In this document: piece by piece, positions 17,542 through 26,551 of the stretch
Layout: every line of letters begins with the position of its first letter
Position numbering within the stretch: the first letter of the stretch is position 1
From: Marinifilaceae bacterium
GTDB taxonomy: Bacteria; Bacteroidota; Bacteroidia; Bacteroidales; Marinifilaceae
Assembly (NCBI GenBank): GCA_025210485.1
Contig: JAOARN010000044.1
Coordinates: forward strand, 1 to 64,000
Length of the DNA stretch: 64,000 nucleotides
Reading direction: 5' to 3'
Made by a program: the position numbers and the translations under genes
Notes under the pieces: model-generated
The model's database searches: none
What the model was told of the DNA's origin: nothing
Seen by the model: only the letters and a program-made list of their open reading frames with translations

Positions 17542-18258
17542 TTATTTTACTAAAAGTCTTTTATACATTTGAACCGTATTCTCCAAACCGTAGTATAAAG
17601 CATCAGAGATAAGAGCATGACCTATTGAAACTTCATCTAAATTTGGAATACTTTTGCTAAAGAATTCCAAATTTTCAAGACTTAAATCATGACCTGCATT
17701 GATTCCAAGCTTAAGTTCATATGCACGCTTAGCCGCAATAACAAACTCGGCTATAGCAGCATCTCTATCTTTGGAATAATTAGCAGCATATGGCTCTGTA
17801 TATAATTCTATTCTATCGGTTCCAGTAGCAACAGCACCTTCAATATTAGCAAGATTAGTGTCAACAAAAATAGATGTTCTAATATTATGAGATTTAAATT
17901 CAGCAATTACCTCCGAAAGAAATTCCTCGTGTTTAACCGTATCCCAACCTGCATTTGAGGTCAATGCCTCTGGTGGATCAGGAACAAGTGTTACTTGATG
18001 CGGTTTTACATCTGTCACCAATTTAATAAAATCCTTTGAAGGATAACCTTCAATATTAAACTCAGTTTTAACTAAATCCTTTAATTCATATACATCTGCA
18101 TATCTGATATGTCTTTCATCAGGACGAGGATGCACAGTAATACCTTCAGCACCAAATTTCTCGCAATTAACTGCTGCCAATGCCACATTAGGCTCACTAC
18201 CACCTCTAGCATTACGTATAGTGGCTATTTTGTTTATGTTAACACTTAACTTTGTCAT
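17542..18258 (-). CDS. pdxJ: Pyridoxine 5'-phosphate synthase
   Basis: A 238-residue TIM-barrel enzyme. It begins [20 protein letters not shown], which is the family's N-terminus, so I start at 18258 rather than at the in-frame ATG at 18288. Characteristic blocks are [14 protein letters not shown] (about residues 44-57), [28 protein letters not shown] and [13 protein letters not shown]. PdxJ condenses 1-deoxyxylulose 5-phosphate with 3-amino-2-oxopropyl phosphate to form pyridoxine 5'-phosphate in the DXP-dependent vitamin B6 pathway. All residues expected for the phosphate and substrate pockets appear to be present. No other pdx genes are nearby. Confidence 0.96.
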   Translation of the reverse strand: MTKLSVNINKIATIRNARGGSEPNVALAAVNCEKFGAEGITVHPRPDERHIRYADVYELKDLVKTEFNIEGYPSKDFIKLVTDVKPHQVTLVPDPPEALTSNAGWDTVKHEEFLSEVIAEFKSHNIRTSIFVDTNLANIEGAVATGTDRIELYTEPYAANYSKDRDAAIAEFVIAAKRAYELKLGINAGHDLSLENLEFFSKSIPNLDEVSIGHALISDALYYGLENTVQMYKRLLVK

Positions 18259-18348
18259 TTTTGTTGTGTTTTTATTATGATTACACAATAATAATCTATT
18301 TTATTCTAGGGTAAATTTAACCCAATAATTAAGTTTTGTCAAAAAAAA

Positions 18349-20001
18349 TTAAAAATCTGTTCGTAATTTACCATTACATACAAGTCCATCTAAACCTAAG
18401 TTACCAGCAGAATTTATTGCATCATCTATGGTATGAACTATTGGCTCCCCTTTGGTATTGAAGGAGGTATTTATAAGTGCTTTTATATTACAATTTTCAT
18501 CTAAATATGTTAACAAATCAAATATAAAAGGATTATCATCTCTTGAATCTACAGTTTGAATTCTGGCACTACCGTTTATATGTACTACCCCTTCAATCTC
18601 TTCCTGTTTTTCGGCTAATACAAAATAATCTCTCAGCATAAACTTAGACAACATAGAACTATCGCTACTTCCTGTGAAATACTCTAAATTTGATTTTAAC
18701 ATAATTGGAGCTATCGGTCTATACCATTCTCTTTGTTTCATGTCACAACTTAGTTTTCGGCTAAGTTCTTTTGAATTTGCTAAAGCCAGAAGACTTCTGT
18801 TACCCAAAGCTCTTGGTCCAATTTCACCATAAGAATTGCATACCCCAATAATATTGTCATTTAAAAGAAATTCTGCAATTTCCTTTATATCTTTATCATC
18901 ATAATCTAATTCATAATTTGAAATAGACCAATTATTCAAATAAGGCGAATGGACTTCAATACCATCATGTTTACATAATTCCATAAAAGCAGCAGCTCCT
19001 ATAGCAAGTCCAGAATCTTCAGAACAAGGAGGAATAAACACATCCTTAAAAATATTTGATTCAATAATTTTGTTATTGGCAACAATATTCAAAGCCGAGC
19101 CACCTGAGTAATATAAATACTCAGTATTGGTACTTTTTTGTAGATGTTTGAGTTTTAATAAAAGTTCTCTTGTAAATATTTCCTGAAAACAAGCTGCTAT
19201 ATCTTGAATAAACTTATCCTTTTGATCAATATATCGTTTTTTATATCCAAAATCAGCAGCAGCATTATCGTAAAATTTCTTTTTTGATTTCCATATATCA
19301 GAAAAATAATCATTTTCTTTCAGCCAATTCTCGATTTCGGGCTTATATTCTCCAAAACTTGCAAAACCCATAAACTTTCCAGGTACTGCATTTTGATCAA
19401 ATATCTTAGATTCGACAATTGCAAAATTCAAAGCATTGGCATTAAAGAAGGAAGAAATATATTTAAAATCCCAAGTAAACTCAAGATTCTGTATTTCTCC
19501 TTTATTATAAGTCCATACAGAAAAATTACTCAAACTTGCTCCTCCATCATAATGAACTAGAAGACTATTATCCTTGAACTTCCCATAAAATGGCAAACAA
19601 CTAGCTATATGAGCCAATTCATGATTCAGAATATAAGCATCACAATTTTCATTTAAAAAACTAGCCCTCCCTTTTTCCAAGCCATTATTTAAACTTGTAT
19701 TGATATTAGCCTCAAACCTTATATTACCTTCCTCCGAAATAAAAGAACGACCAAGTATATTGTCTACAAAAACTAAATCATATTCCTCCCCAAGCATTTT
19801 TTCTTCTTTCAATATTCTATATAAATGCTTATCAAGTTTATTATCACGTTTTTGCCTAGTAAGTCTTTCTAGTTGGGCAAATCTCACTAGCTTTTTTTCT
19901 TTGAATATCGCAATTGAATGATCATGCGATATAATGGGATAGGGAGAATTATTATTGTCCCTAATTCCATATATTGCTAATGTAGCTTTTGATTTTTTCA
20001 T
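18349..20001 (-). CDS. NodU/CmcH-family carbamoyltransferase
   Basis: A 550-residue protein of the carbamoyltransferase (NodU/CmcH/TobZ) type. The N-terminal Kae1-like domain has ISHDHSIAIF near residues 24-33, NHELAHIAS with the metal-binding His pair at about 127-135, and LLVHYDGGASLSNF. A GGSALN block lies near 300. The C-terminal domain (about 375-550) starts NSYGEIGPRALGNRSLLA and ends with LINTSFNTKGEPIVHT; that is the YrdC-like carbamoyl-adenylate part. Such enzymes carbamoylate a hydroxyl on a secondary metabolite, Nod factor, antibiotic or glycan. The acceptor here is unknown. It lies 40 bases after an AAA+ ATPase gene and 90 before pdxJ. No biosynthetic cluster surrounds it. Confidence 0.9.
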   Translation of the reverse strand: MKKSKATLAIYGIRDNNNSPYPIISHDHSIAIFKEKKLVRFAQLERLTRQKRDNKLDKHLYRILKEEKMLGEEYDLVFVDNILGRSFISEEGNIRFEANINTSLNNGLEKGRASFLNENCDAYILNHELAHIASCLPFYGKFKDNSLLVHYDGGASLSNFSVWTYNKGEIQNLEFTWDFKYISSFFNANALNFAIVESKIFDQNAVPGKFMGFASFGEYKPEIENWLKENDYFSDIWKSKKKFYDNAAADFGYKKRYIDQKDKFIQDIAACFQEIFTRELLLKLKHLQKSTNTEYLYYSGGSALNIVANNKIIESNIFKDVFIPPCSEDSGLAIGAAAFMELCKHDGIEVHSPYLNNWSISNYELDYDDKDIKEIAEFLLNDNIIGVCNSYGEIGPRALGNRSLLALANSKELSRKLSCDMKQREWYRPIAPIMLKSNLEYFTGSSDSSMLSKFMLRDYFVLAEKQEEIEGVVHINGSARIQTVDSRDDNPFIFDLLTYLDENCNIKALINTSFNTKGEPIVHTIDDAINSAGNLGLDGLVCNGKLRTDF

Positions 20002-20041
20002 AATAATAGAAAGATACAGTTTTAAAAAACTTTTTTTAAAC

Positions 20042-20752
20042 TTAATTATTTTCTTCTTTACTTAGCTCTGATTCAATTACATTTTGCTTAACCTGCTTGA
20101 TTGCACTGTTTTTAGCCTCTGAAAATGAAAGTCCATATGATCGATTAATAGAGGTGTATTGAGTAGGAAATTTACTCAATATAGAATCATACAAATCATC
20201 TAAAAGATCCTTTGTTGGAAGGTCAAATTCTAGTCTTGTTTCAAATCTACGAACTAAAGCTTTGTCAATTAAGTTAATCTGATTAGTTGCGGCAATAAGC
20301 AAACATTTTTGAGGAAGTGCATCAATTAACTGAATAATACTATTTACCACCCTCTTCATCTCACTATTATCGGTATCGTCATAATCACGCTCTTTTCCCA
20401 AGGAATCGAACTCATCTAAAAATAAAATTGCTTCCTGATTTTCAACAATTTTAAAAGCTGCTGCAATATTTCTAGACGTCTCTCCAAGTTTAGAAGAAAC
20501 GATATTCGATAAAGATATAACCTTCATCTTTTTGTTCAACTCAGTGGATAAAGCACGAGCCAACATGGTTTTTCCACAACCAGATTGACCATAAAATAAA
20601 ATCTTATTAGTAACTGGTAATTTATATTTTAACAGAGTATCTATATATCTATACTCTTGCAACAATGAATTTATAGGTTGCTGTATTCTTTCGGGTAAAA
20701 TCATATCCGAAAGTCTAACTTTTTCGGGATTAATAGTAAATATGTGGTTCAT
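20042..20752 (-). CDS. Small AAA+ ATPase paired with the carbamoyltransferase
   Basis: A 236-residue protein that is essentially one AAA+ module. Walker A is GQSGCGKT at about residues 54-61, Walker B is AILFLDEFDSL near 93-103, sensor 1 is CLLIAATNQ near 134-142 and an arginine-finger region follows (ALVRRFETRLEF). The order fits the classic FtsH/katanin-like AAA clade. There is no protease, membrane or nuclease domain. It is 40 bases upstream of the carbamoyltransferase gene on the same strand and most likely in one operon. AAA ATPases of this size act as remodellers of a partner protein; whether that is the carbamoyltransferase is inference. Confidence 0.85.
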   Translation of the reverse strand: MNHIFTINPEKVRLSDMILPERIQQPINSLLQEYRYIDTLLKYKLPVTNKILFYGQSGCGKTMLARALSTELNKKMKVISLSNIVSSKLGETSRNIAAAFKIVENQEAILFLDEFDSLGKERDYDDTDNSEMKRVVNSIIQLIDALPQKCLLIAATNQINLIDKALVRRFETRLEFDLPTKDLLDDLYDSILSKFPTQYTSINRSYGLSFSEAKNSAIKQVKQNVIESELSKEENN

Positions 20753-20970
20753 TATTCTATCTTTTTTATTCTAACTACACACAATTTTAAATTTGCTGCA
20801 AATTTGTATAATTATATCGTAGTTTTCACACTTTCTTGAAACTTTTATTCTGTTTAGGAACAGAAATCGAAATAAATGGAATATTTATATAGACGTATTT
20901 TTTAAAAGTTTTGATAATGAAACTTCCACAACAATATTTTGATTTTTTTGCCAATTTATAAAAATTTGAT

Positions 20971-21002
20971 TTTGCAAAATCTAAAAAAAAGATATATGTT
21001 TG
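20971..21002 (+). promoter_or_regulatory. Promoter of the methionine operon
   Basis: TTTG at 20971-20974 and TATGTTTG at 20995-21002 are separated by 20 bases, which fits the Bacteroidota -33/-7 consensus (TTTG and TAnnTTTG). The transcript should begin near 21009, about 30 bases before the SAM-I riboswitch. Confidence 0.75.
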
Positions 21003-21037
21003 TTGTCGAATAAGTAATACTTCACATAAGAGTTTTA

Positions 21038-21152
21038 CTTTGATTTATACAGAAGAAGTGAGAGAACAGGCTCTGTGACCTTCTGACAACCCCAGTCTTA
21101 TACTGAAAGGTGTCAAATCCTGACCAAAACAATTGGTGAATATAAATTAAAG
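21038..21152 (+). ncRNA. SAM-I riboswitch aptamer
   Basis: All four helices of the SAM-I fold can be drawn. P1 pairs CTTTGATTTATA (21038-21049) with TATAAATTAAAG (21141-21152). P2 contains AGAA with TTCT and ACAG with CTGT. P3 pairs CAGT with ACTG next to CAACC and GGTG, followed by the conserved CAAATCC. P4 pairs ACCAA with TTGGT. High SAM would stabilise the aptamer and switch off the methionine genes that start at 21665. The expression platform probably lies between 21156 and 21353. Confidence 0.9.
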
Positions 21153-21155
21153 ATT

Positions 21156-21272
21156 ATGAAAAAAACTATTAATACATCAATCAGTTCTTATAGTAATTTG
21201 ATTATTTCAAATAAATCAAACCAATCTTTTTTAAAAATTATGCCTGATTGCTTTATCATGCATATGATTTAA
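21156..21272 (+). CDS. Putative 38-residue leader peptide ending in Met codons
   Basis: An ATG four bases after the riboswitch P1 opens a 38-codon frame. Its last eleven residues include three Met and one Cys (IMPDCFIMHMI), and its TAA stop overlaps the 5' arm of the hairpin at 21272. This is the arrangement of a transcription-attenuation leader: ribosomes slowed at Met codons would cover the hairpin. The ORF is short, and low complexity before the Met codons makes chance possible. No Shine-Dalgarno is expected in this phylum, so translation cannot be judged from the sequence. Confidence 0.5.
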   Translation: MKKTINTSISSYSNLIISNKSNQSFLKIMPDCFIMHMI

Positions 21273-21353
21273 CGCATCCTGTCTATAATTCCTAATCTTA
21301 GACGCTGGTGCGTATAAAACAACTCCGACCATTAGGCCTCTGTCCTTTTTTTT
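21272..21353 (+). promoter_or_regulatory. Leader hairpin and T tract (possible attenuator)
   Basis: ACGCATC (21272-21278) pairs with GGTGCGT (21307-21313), and GTCTA (21281-21285) with TAGAC (21299-21303), giving a 12-bp hairpin with one internal loop. A run of eight T lies at 21346-21353. The sequence just before the T run forms only weak hairpins, so a standard terminator is not proven; a long-range alternative fold may be involved. Confidence 0.5.
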
Positions 21354-21664
21354 CGTTTTATTATTGCCAAATCAATAGTATTTTAAGAGTAAAAACTCAC
21401 AACTATTACTAATAGTTATATGTGTCTTATAGTATGCAATATACCGCAGATTCACATTAGCTAATTTAGCATATTTAAAATCATTAAAAACGACTCTTTA
21501 TATTATAAAAACAAGTGATAAGATTCCTGTTTTTATATGTTAATAGAATATTTTTTATTTCACATAATACTCTCCATAAATATCTTTATTATGCTAACTA
21601 CAATTAGCTGTTAAAATTGAAGATAATTTATGGACTGGACTTATACACCCTAAATTAAAACACG
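21354..21664 (+). other. Long 5' leader before metY, no gene seen
   Basis: About 310 AT-rich bases between the possible attenuator and the metY start. No ORF, no second aptamer and no strong hairpin recognised. Confidence 0.5.
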
Positions 21665-23020
21665 ATGACAAACTCCCTAAACTACGAAAGTCTTCAAGTA
21701 CATGCTGGTTTTGAGCAAGATGAAACAAATTCATGCACAACTGCCATACACCAAAGCTCAGCTTACACATTTAAATCATCGAAACATGCAGTTGACCTAT
21801 TTGAATTAAATGAATTTGGAAACATATACACTCGAATAGGAAATCCAACCAATGAAGTATTTGAAAAGAGAATTGCAGCTTTGGAAGGAGGTAGTGGCGC
21901 ACTAGCTTGCTCCTCTGGACAATCAGCTCAATTCCTTGCTCTTACAAACATCTTAAGATCAGGTGAAAATTTTATTTGCGCAGATCAAATATATGGAGGA
22001 AGCTTTAATCAGTTTAAAATTCAATTTCAAAGACTTGGAATTGAATGTCGATTTTTTGACACAAACAATACTAATGATGCAATTTCAAAAATAGATAAAA
22101 ACACCAAAGCAATATTTGTAGAGACTTTACCTAATCCTAAAATATCGGTTCCTGATTTTGAGAGATATGTTGAATTAGCCAAAAGCTTTGATCTACCTTT
22201 AATCGTAGACAATACATTTGGTGCGGCAGGTTATGTATTTAAACCTATAGAACATGGAGCAAACATAATAGTACACAGCACAACAAAATGGATTTGTGGA
22301 CACGGAACTACGATGGGCGGAGTAATAATTGATGCTGGAAACTACAACTGGGGCAATGGGAAATACCCTCAATTTACACAGGCATCCGAAGCTTATCACG
22401 GTTTCAAATTCTGGGAAAAATTCGGATATGACAGTCCTTATGGTAATATTGCATTTATCATAAGAGCAAGAGTTGAAGGAATGCGTGATTATGGATGTTG
22501 CCAAAGCCCTTTTAATTCATTTCTACTTCTTCAGGGGCTTGAAACTCTATCTCTTCGACTTGATAGACAAATCAGCAATACTCAAAATCTGGCAGAATGG
22601 CTTATAAAACAAGAATGGGTAGAAAATGTAAATTACCCTGGTCTAAAAACTGACAAATATTACAACTTAGCTAAAAAGTATTTTAAAAAAGGAGCTGGTT
22701 CTGTTCTTACATTCAAACTAAAAGCAGGAAGAGATACGGCAGATATTTTCATTGAGAAATTAAATTTAATAAAACACATAACGAACTTAGGTGATGTAAA
22801 AACTTTAATAGTTCATCCCGCATCAACAACCCACCAACAATTGAGTAAAGAAGAACAAATAAAATGTGGAGTAGAGGAAGGATTATTAAGACTTTCAGTT
22901 GGGATTGAACATATTGATGATTTAAAACAAGATATACAAAATGCGATTAACGAAACATTGCCTCATGAAATATCTAAACCAAACAACTATCAACACAAAC
23001 AACAAACACTAATCTCTTAA
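21665..23020 (+). CDS. metY: O-acetylhomoserine aminocarboxypropyltransferase (sulfhydrylase)
   Basis: A 451-residue PLP enzyme of the Cys/Met metabolism family. It begins [15 protein letters not shown], has [21 protein letters not shown] near residues 57-77, [13 protein letters not shown] near 83-95, and the lysine that binds PLP in [11 protein letters not shown] near 206-216. Length is that of the long MetY subgroup (about 430-450), longer than MetB or MetC (about 390). It makes homocysteine from O-acetylhomoserine and sulfide. It is the first gene after the SAM-I riboswitch and is 11 bases from metX, whose product is its substrate supplier. Confidence 0.95.
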   Translation: MTNSLNYESLQVHAGFEQDETNSCTTAIHQSSAYTFKSSKHAVDLFELNEFGNIYTRIGNPTNEVFEKRIAALEGGSGALACSSGQSAQFLALTNILRSGENFICADQIYGGSFNQFKIQFQRLGIECRFFDTNNTNDAISKIDKNTKAIFVETLPNPKISVPDFERYVELAKSFDLPLIVDNTFGAAGYVFKPIEHGANIIVHSTTKWICGHGTTMGGVIIDAGNYNWGNGKYPQFTQASEAYHGFKFWEKFGYDSPYGNIAFIIRARVEGMRDYGCCQSPFNSFLLLQGLETLSLRLDRQISNTQNLAEWLIKQEWVENVNYPGLKTDKYYNLAKKYFKKGAGSVLTFKLKAGRDTADIFIEKLNLIKHITNLGDVKTLIVHPASTTHQQLSKEEQIKCGVEEGLLRLSVGIEHIDDLKQDIQNAINETLPHEISKPNNYQHKQQTLIS

Positions 23021-23031
23021 TTATCTAAACA

Positions 23032-24057
23032 ATGCAAGATAAAACCTACATACACAAAGGTATTTTTGAATTGGAAAACAAGGAAGAACTTATAGACATT
23101 AGAATAAAATATTCATATGCTGGTAAAATTAATTCAAATCATAATAATATAATCTGGGTATGTCATGCATTAACTGGAAATACAAATGTTTTTGAATGGT
23201 GGTCTGAACTTTTCGGTCATGGTAAAATTTTTTGTCCTAGTAAATATTTTATAATATGTGTTAACAGCCTAGGTTCCTGCTATGGTACAACAGGTCCAAA
23301 TTCGCTTAATCCAAAAACAAAAGAGAAATACTACAATAGCTTTCCCTTTTTCACAATTAGAGATATGGTAGGAGTTAATGAGAAATTACGTATACATCTT
23401 GGTATCAATAATATAAATATACTTATTGGAGCATCACTAGGAGGAATGTTGGCTCTGGAATGGTCATACAAGCTAAAAGAAAGACTCAATAAACTTATTG
23501 CAATTGCAACAAATGCTGTTCAATCTGCTTGGGCTATAGCATTTAATGAATCCCAACGTCTCGTAATTGAAAACAGTTCTGATTGGAATGAGGCTACAGA
23601 CAAAGCAGGGATTGCAGGTTTAAAAATTGCTAGATCAATTGCTATGCTAAGTTACAGATCATATAATGGCTATAATTTAAAACAAAAAGAAAATGACAAC
23701 TCAAAGATTAATAATTTCAAGGCAAGCAGCTACCAAATCTATCAAGGTGAGAAATTGAGCAGAAGGTTTAGCCCTCACTCCTACTATTACCTAAGCAAAG
23801 CAATGGATAGTCATAATATGGGAAGAGGGCGAGACAATATAGAAAAAGCTTTGTCACAAATCAAGGCGAGAAGCTTATGTATAGGAATAGATTCGGATTT
23901 GATATTTCCAAATTCCGAACAAAAACAGCTTAGTAAACATATTAAAAATGCAAAATATAAAGAAATAAAGTCCATGTACGGGCATGATGCATTTTTAATT
24001 GAACACGAGCAACTAAATGTAATAATGCAAGATTTTATAAATAACAACTATGAATAA
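23032..24057 (+). CDS. metX: Homoserine O-acetyltransferase
   Basis: A 341-residue alpha/beta hydrolase. The oxyanion and early blocks are HALTGNTN (about residues 44-51) and the N-x-x-GSCYGTTGP stretch near 80-92. The nucleophile motif is GASLGGM near 136-142. The catalytic Asp is in GIDSDLIFP near 283-291 and the His in GHDAFLIE near 318-325. This is the MetX pattern; the enzyme acetylates the hydroxyl of homoserine with acetyl-CoA. It is somewhat shorter than typical MetX (about 370) but has no gap at catalytic sites. Its stop overlaps the hom start by eight bases, so translation is coupled. Confidence 0.94.
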   Translation: MQDKTYIHKGIFELENKEELIDIRIKYSYAGKINSNHNNIIWVCHALTGNTNVFEWWSELFGHGKIFCPSKYFIICVNSLGSCYGTTGPNSLNPKTKEKYYNSFPFFTIRDMVGVNEKLRIHLGINNINILIGASLGGMLALEWSYKLKERLNKLIAIATNAVQSAWAIAFNESQRLVIENSSDWNEATDKAGIAGLKIARSIAMLSYRSYNGYNLKQKENDNSKINNFKASSYQIYQGEKLSRRFSPHSYYYLSKAMDSHNMGRGRDNIEKALSQIKARSLCIGIDSDLIFPNSEQKQLSKHIKNAKYKEIKSMYGHDAFLIEHEQLNVIMQDFINNNYE

Positions 24058-25234
24058 TATTTTAAATATAGGAATTTTTGGATACGGAACAGTAGGCGAA
24101 GGACTTGCCCATGTTCTTAAAAACAGTGAAGGTATTAAATCTCAAATTAAAAAAGTATGTGTTAGAACTAAGAATAAAGAACGGAACGGTATTCCACAAA
24201 GTATAATAACATATAATGCTGATGATATTTTAAAAAACAAAGACATTGATCTCGTTGCAGAATTAATAGACGACGACAATGAAGCTTATCGTATCGTTAA
24301 ACAAGCATTAATCAATAAAAAAAATGTAGTTTCTGCTAATAAAAAAATGTTAGCTCAGCATCTTCAAGAATTAATTAAACTACAGAAAAAACATGAAGTA
24401 TCTTTGATTTACGAAGCTTCGAGTTGTGGCAGTATTCCGATAATTCGAAATTTGGAAGAATATTATGACAATGACTTAATACAGTCATTATCAGGAATTA
24501 TGAATGGATCATCAAATTATATATTAAGTAAGATATTCAATGAAAACACAGAATATTCAAAAGCATTAAAAGATGCGCAAAAACTAGGCTTTGCTGAAAC
24601 TGACCCTAGTTCTGATGTAGAAGGATATGATACATTGTACAAATTAATCATTCTAACAGTACACGCCTTTGGCGTATTCATTAAATCAGATGAAGTATTT
24701 AATACCGGTATCTCGAATTTAAAAGCTTATGATATCAAAATTGCCAAACAAAAAGGATTTAAAATTAGACTCATTGGACAATCTACAAAACTTGATGACT
24801 CAAAAATAAATCTTCATGTATGTCCAAAATTTGTAGATTCAAAAGATCAATCATATAATGTGGAGGACCACTACAATGGTATTTCAATAAATGGTAAATT
24901 CTATGATAATCAATTTATGTATGGAAAAGGAGCTGGAGCTCATCCTACAGGTTCTGCAGTGCTAAGCGACATAAGTGCTTTAGAATATAATTATAAGTAT
25001 GAATACAAGAAACTTAACTTAAACTCAAATTTAGAACACTCAAATAATTTAAGACTACATATATATATAAGTTTTACAAACTTTGATCAAATTAAAAATT
25101 TTAATTTCATCGAAATTAATGAACAATTCAAATCATCTGAACATAACTATATTATCGGAAAAATAAATTTAACTGAATTGATAAAACATAAGCATATTAT
25201 AGAAAAAGAAAAACTATTCATAGCTACAATTTAG
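24050..25234 (+). CDS. hom: Homoserine dehydrogenase
   Basis: A 394-residue enzyme. The NAD(P) motif GYGTVGEG is near residues 11-18, the catalytic region has SANKKML near 95-101 with the Lys, and GFAETDPSSDVEGYDTLYKL near 183-202 carries the substrate-binding Asp and the second Lys. The C-terminal 80 residues are where other Hom proteins have an ACT domain; here the region (residues about 315-394) is short and poorly conserved. This suggests altered or absent amino-acid feedback. It reduces aspartate semialdehyde to homoserine. It overlaps metX by eight bases and precedes an aspartate kinase by 56. Confidence 0.92.
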   Translation: MNNILNIGIFGYGTVGEGLAHVLKNSEGIKSQIKKVCVRTKNKERNGIPQSIITYNADDILKNKDIDLVAELIDDDNEAYRIVKQALINKKNVVSANKKMLAQHLQELIKLQKKHEVSLIYEASSCGSIPIIRNLEEYYDNDLIQSLSGIMNGSSNYILSKIFNENTEYSKALKDAQKLGFAETDPSSDVEGYDTLYKLIILTVHAFGVFIKSDEVFNTGISNLKAYDIKIAKQKGFKIRLIGQSTKLDDSKINLHVCPKFVDSKDQSYNVEDHYNGISINGKFYDNQFMYGKGAGAHPTGSAVLSDISALEYNYKYEYKKLNLNSNLEHSNNLRLHIYISFTNFDQIKNFNFIEINEQFKSSEHNYIIGKINLTELIKHKHIIEKEKLFIATI

Positions 25235-25290
25235 GATTAAAAATAAGCATTAAGCAAAACAATAATTTAGAATCTAACTATTAACCAAAA

Positions 25291-26547
25291 ATGATTATAT
25301 ACAAATTTGGAGGATCATCTATAAAAGATGCAAACTCAATAAGAAATACCTGTGAGATAATTCGGCATTCCACCAATAATTTAACAATTGTTGTATCGGC
25401 TATGGGAAATAGTACTGACTTGCTAGAAGAAATAATAAACTTACATTTTGACAATCAGATAATTGACCATAAAATAAAAGAACTTTATTCAAAGCATAAA
25501 ATTATAATTGATGAACTTTTTGAAGAAAGTCCTGTTAAATTATTAGAACAAATACAGTTCCTTTTTATCGAACTAGAAACCAAAATTAAAACCAAATCAT
25601 CTGAATCGTATAGTTACATATACGATCAGGTGATTGCCTATGGCGAATTATTATCTTCATTAATTATTTCATTTTTTTTAAATAGTATCAATCTTAAGAA
25701 TAAATACCTAGATATTAGAAATATTATACGAACGGATTCCAATTATATGAATGCGAATATAGATTGGGAAGAGTCACAAAATCAATACAAAAAACATATA
25801 AAAAGCTTCGAGAACAATCTAATATTAACTCAAGGTTTTATAGCATCTGAAAAAAATGGGAACACCACAAGCCTTGGTCGTGAGGGTTCTGATTTTACAG
25901 CCTCTATACTTGCTTATTTAATGGATGCAGAAAAAATAATTATTTGGAAAGATGTACTTGGGATATTAAATGCTGATCCAGATTATTTCGACGAAACTAT
26001 CATACTTAAAAGTTTATCTTACGATGAAGCTATTGAACTAGCACACTTTGGAGCTAGAGTTATACATCCGAAGACAATAAAACCAATTCAATACAAACAA
26101 ATTGAACTTCAAGTTAGATCTTTTTTTCATCCTAGTCTTAAAGGAACCTCGATTAACAAACAAAACATAACAAATCCTTTAGTTCCAAATTATATTGTCA
26201 AGAAAAATCAAATCTATATTGAACTTAAACCTAGAAGATTATCCTATATCGATGAACATAAATTAATAAAAATTTACTCGCTTATTTCTAAGTTTAATAT
26301 TAAAGTCAATTTTTCGCAAAATACGGCAACTAGTTTCGCTTTTTGTTTTTCGGATAAAACCCGCAACACAAGTGAATTCATCGAAAAACTAAAATCAGAA
26401 TACAATATACATAGCATGAAAAATTTAGAAATAGTCACAATAAGACACTATAATTCAAATGATAATTATATACTTGCAAATAAGAAAATAATAACAGAAC
26501 AAAGGAATAGAGAAACAGCTATTTACCTTGTAGAAGAAATATCTTAA
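25291..26547 (+). CDS. lysC: Aspartate kinase
   Basis: A 418-residue kinase of the amino-acid kinase fold. It begins IIYKFGGSSIKD, with VVSAMGNSTDLLEE near residues 33-46, TTSLGREGSDFTAS near 192-205 and IIWKDVLGILNADPDYF near 214-230. The regulatory region (about 300-418) is short for two full ACT domains, so feedback control may differ from the usual enzymes. It phosphorylates aspartate at the head of the Asp-family pathway. Sitting between hom and the metH-like gene in a SAM-controlled operon, it is probably a methionine-dedicated isozyme. The aspartate semialdehyde dehydrogenase that links it to Hom is not in this window. Confidence 0.93.
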   Translation: MIIYKFGGSSIKDANSIRNTCEIIRHSTNNLTIVVSAMGNSTDLLEEIINLHFDNQIIDHKIKELYSKHKIIIDELFEESPVKLLEQIQFLFIELETKIKTKSSESYSYIYDQVIAYGELLSSLIISFFLNSINLKNKYLDIRNIIRTDSNYMNANIDWEESQNQYKKHIKSFENNLILTQGFIASEKNGNTTSLGREGSDFTASILAYLMDAEKIIIWKDVLGILNADPDYFDETIILKSLSYDEAIELAHFGARVIHPKTIKPIQYKQIELQVRSFFHPSLKGTSINKQNITNPLVPNYIVKKNQIYIELKPRRLSYIDEHKLIKIYSLISKFNIKVNFSQNTATSFAFCFSDKTRNTSEFIEKLKSEYNIHSMKNLEIVTIRHYNSNDNYILANKKIITEQRNRETAIYLVEEIS

Positions 26548-26551
26548 CAAA

